Assembly: GCA_030429765.1 (NCBI GenBank)
Contig: JAUIER010000005.1
Coordinates: forward strand, 67,175-131,174
Direction: 5' to 3'
DNA: 64,000 nt
Source of the DNA: a bacterium
Lineage (GTDB): Bacteria > Omnitrophota > Gorgyraeia > Zapsychrales > Zapsychraceae
Position numbers and translations under genes: made by a program. The first letter of the stretch is position 1. Each line of letters opens with the position of its first letter. The notes under the pieces are model-generated. The model worked only from the letters and a program-made list of their open reading frames with translations, made no database searches and was not told where the DNA came from. Of the stretch, positions 62,377-64,000 are shown piece after piece.

Positions 62377-63666
62377 TTAGGGTTGGATCAACCGCCGTAT
62401 CGCCACGGCTATGTTCTCGGCGAGTAATCGGTTGCCGGCCGGCGTGGCATGTCCAAAATCTCCGGCAAAGTTATTAATAAAATATTTATCGTAGCCATCC
62501 TCGCGAACCACATGGTTGAATAAGGCCTCGTTATCAACATAAATTAGTCCAGACGCCTCACCCGCAACAGCCTTTAACACGTGCAGCGGACGGCGAGGAT
62601 ACTGGACCAAAATTAAGACTCGTCTTTGGGACATAACCGTTTCTTTCAGACGCTGAATATTCTGCCGGGTATGTTCCGGATACATTTGATTCAGTGCCTG
62701 GCGTTTCTTGTCCGCGTATTCACGGGCCAGCTCATCCCGGTTTTGATGCCGATAAAACCACTCCATGGCCGCATAGCTGTCGTGACCGGGATGCTTGTTT
62801 GAATATTCCCGGAGCATTTTTTCCGACTGATCATTTTGTCCCCGCTTCAAAAAACACCATCCCAACGACAGCAGCACGTCGTCATTGTCCGGTTCAATCC
62901 GTCGCGCTTTTTCAAGGATTTCCTGAGCCGCCATCCAATCCCGCTGAAGGATGTGGATCTGACCCAATTCAATATGCAAATCAATATTCCGCGGCTCTTT
63001 CTGCAACGCGTCCAGAATTGTCGATTCGGCCCGGTCATACTCACCGGCAAAGGCGTAGGCCAGACTCAAATTGATATACGCCTCGATATCCTCGGGATCG
63101 CGTTTAAGATTCTTGATAAAAATCTCCTCGGCCTTCGCATAATTCGACGCCGCAATCTCACCCCATCCCCGTCGGACCAACACCTGTCGGGGTTCATAGC
63201 CTGAAATCCGCTGGATCAGGTATCTGACGACCTTGGCCACCCGCCATTCAGCCATCCGTTTGGTCATTAAACTTATGAAACCTGCCTCATCATCTTCTTC
63301 TATATCGTCGTTGATCCCCAGCATCGCGATCACGATATGCGGATCATATGTCTCTAAATTCCCGGAAAGTTGATCCAGAATATCCGTTGTGGTGACACCT
63401 GGAATCCCTTTGTTGATGACCTGAAATCTTCTCGATTCACTGCCGCTATTAAGGATTGCGCCTAGCTGGGCCGGATAGGAATGTTCACCGCCCAGCGCGG
63501 TGGTGGATTCGCCGATGCAGAGTATCCGCAGCGAGTCCGTCTGACCCAAATCGCCGCCAGCGTTTTGCATCCTCAGATAGATCGATCCGGATAACCTCAG
63601 GACGATCTCCAACAAGACGATCAATCCCAACACCAGCACTGCAAATTTTAAATGACTTGCCTTCAT
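62377..63666 (-). CDS. Membrane-anchored SGNH-like hydrolase with TPR insertion
   Basis: 429 residues. Membrane helix (FAVLVLGLIVLLEIVLRL), block I LCIGESTTALGG with Ser54, block II VINKGIPG, block III MLGINDD and block V AGDFGHATPAGN with Asp402 and His405. TPR repeats (EAYINLSLAYAFAGEYDRAE, IDLHIELGQIHILQRDWMAA) are inserted. Matches the protein at 43482-44867 in both signature blocks. It starts 13 bases after the partial gene at the right edge. Confidence 0.86.
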   Translation of the reverse strand: MKASHLKFAVLVLGLIVLLEIVLRLSGSIYLRMQNAGGDLGQTDSLRILCIGESTTALGGEHSYPAQLGAILNSGSESRRFQVINKGIPGVTTTDILDQLSGNLETYDPHIVIAMLGINDDIEEDDEAGFISLMTKRMAEWRVAKVVRYLIQRISGYEPRQVLVRRGWGEIAASNYAKAEEIFIKNLKRDPEDIEAYINLSLAYAFAGEYDRAESTILDALQKEPRNIDLHIELGQIHILQRDWMAAQEILEKARRIEPDNDDVLLSLGWCFLKRGQNDQSEKMLREYSNKHPGHDSYAAMEWFYRHQNRDELAREYADKKRQALNQMYPEHTRQNIQRLKETVMSQRRVLILVQYPRRPLHVLKAVAGEASGLIYVDNEALFNHVVREDGYDKYFINNFAGDFGHATPAGNRLLAENIAVAIRRLIQP

Positions 63667-63679
63667 GTCTCACACCGCG

Positions 63680-64000
63680 TCACGGTTCAAAGCTGACCAG
63701 CTCACTCACTTCCACAAATTTTTCTGTCTCATCCTCGCCCGAATCGAATTCAGTAATCCGTGAAATGTCTTTAACCCGCCCCACACCCGGTGCCCACCAG
63801 ATAACGCCTCGGGTGCTGTCGAAATCACCGTTGGACTCTGTCCATCGATCGATGTATTCAATGCGCAGGCAATTGTCAAAGCGACCAGCGGGCGTGTGAA
63901 CTGTCTCGATACCCGTGAGTTTTATCTGAAACCGGCCTGTCACTGTGCTTCTACGCTGACCATTGGCGTCATATTCGATGTACACCGAATCATATTCCTG
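63680..64000 (-). CDS. Unknown protein, C-terminal part
   Basis: The reading frame is open to the right edge, so only the last 106 or so codons are seen; a GTG at 63985 is a possible but unlikely start. The visible part has beta-strand pairs with VHTPAGRFDNCLRIEYIDRW, then WWAPGVGRVKDIS and a short acidic tail. That TPAG-F..C..I and APGVG pattern is common in small secreted lipoproteins of unknown function. It belongs to the same leftward operon. Confidence 0.7.
   Translation of the reverse strand, partial: QEYDSVYIEYDANGQRRSTVTGRFQIKLTGIETVHTPAGRFDNCLRIEYIDRWTESNGDFDSTRGVIWWAPGVGRVKDISRITEFDSGEDETEKFVEVSELVSFEP

Noticed and set aside
1-64000. CRISPR arrays, tRNA or rRNA genes, transposons
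   Set aside because: No regular direct repeats, tRNA-like cloverleaf arms or transposase-like proteins were seen on reading through.

Overview
The window reads as chromosome of an uncultured Gram-negative-type (diderm) bacterium. BamD-like and LptE-like envelope proteins, MurJ, a type IV pilus retraction-type ATPase and many signal peptides support an outer membrane. A multi-domain secreted protein of about 2,330 residues with a C-terminal GGIDLNP motif, and a BamD-like protein starting FWVWTP after its signal peptide, remind me of Omnitrophota (candidate phylum OP3). That placement is from memory of such proteins, not from a search. No tRNA, rRNA, CRISPR array or insertion sequence was seen, and no gene-free stretch exceeds 300 bp.

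Layout. 1-1.8 kb: start of secA and prfB, the latter with a programmed +1 frameshift. 1.9-9 kb: one giant secreted protein gene with a glycoside-hydrolase-like barrel, a protein-kinase-like segment and a Rossmann-like segment. 9-13.6 kb: murJ-uvrC-ogt-pilT-like, leftward. 13.6-21 kb: rpsT (rightward), then leftward leuS-comEA-comEC-bamD-lptE-holA. 21.1-23.9 kb: the only rightward operon, thiS-thiG-thiH-thiF, for the thiazole half of thiamin. 23.9-28.2 kb: two membrane proteins, cysK and mnmG.

28.3-41.3 kb is a carbohydrate locus: LacI-type regulator, coiled-coil membrane protein, carbohydrate-binding-like lipoprotein, a secreted protein made of a duplicated domain, a secreted glycoside hydrolase whose N-terminus carries a related domain, two sugar permeases, a sugar-binding lipoprotein and a GH94-type phosphorylase. 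It suggests outside cleavage of a glucan-like polymer, ABC import and phosphorolysis inside. No ABC ATPase gene is present. Two PilZ proteins follow.

42.3-64 kb is the most unusual part: about 20 leftward genes, nearly all overlapping or within about 15 bp, so probably one operon that starts beyond the right edge. It encodes five membrane-anchored SGNH-hydrolase-like proteins with TPR helices inserted in the fold, four B12-domain-type radical SAM proteins, two SPASM-type radical SAM proteins, a SufS-like cysteine desulfurase, a PP-loop ATPase, GT9, GT2 and GT-C glycosyltransferases and small membrane proteins including a DUF5989 type. My inference is an undescribed pathway that builds a modified (possibly sulfur-containing and acylated) surface glycan or glycolipid.
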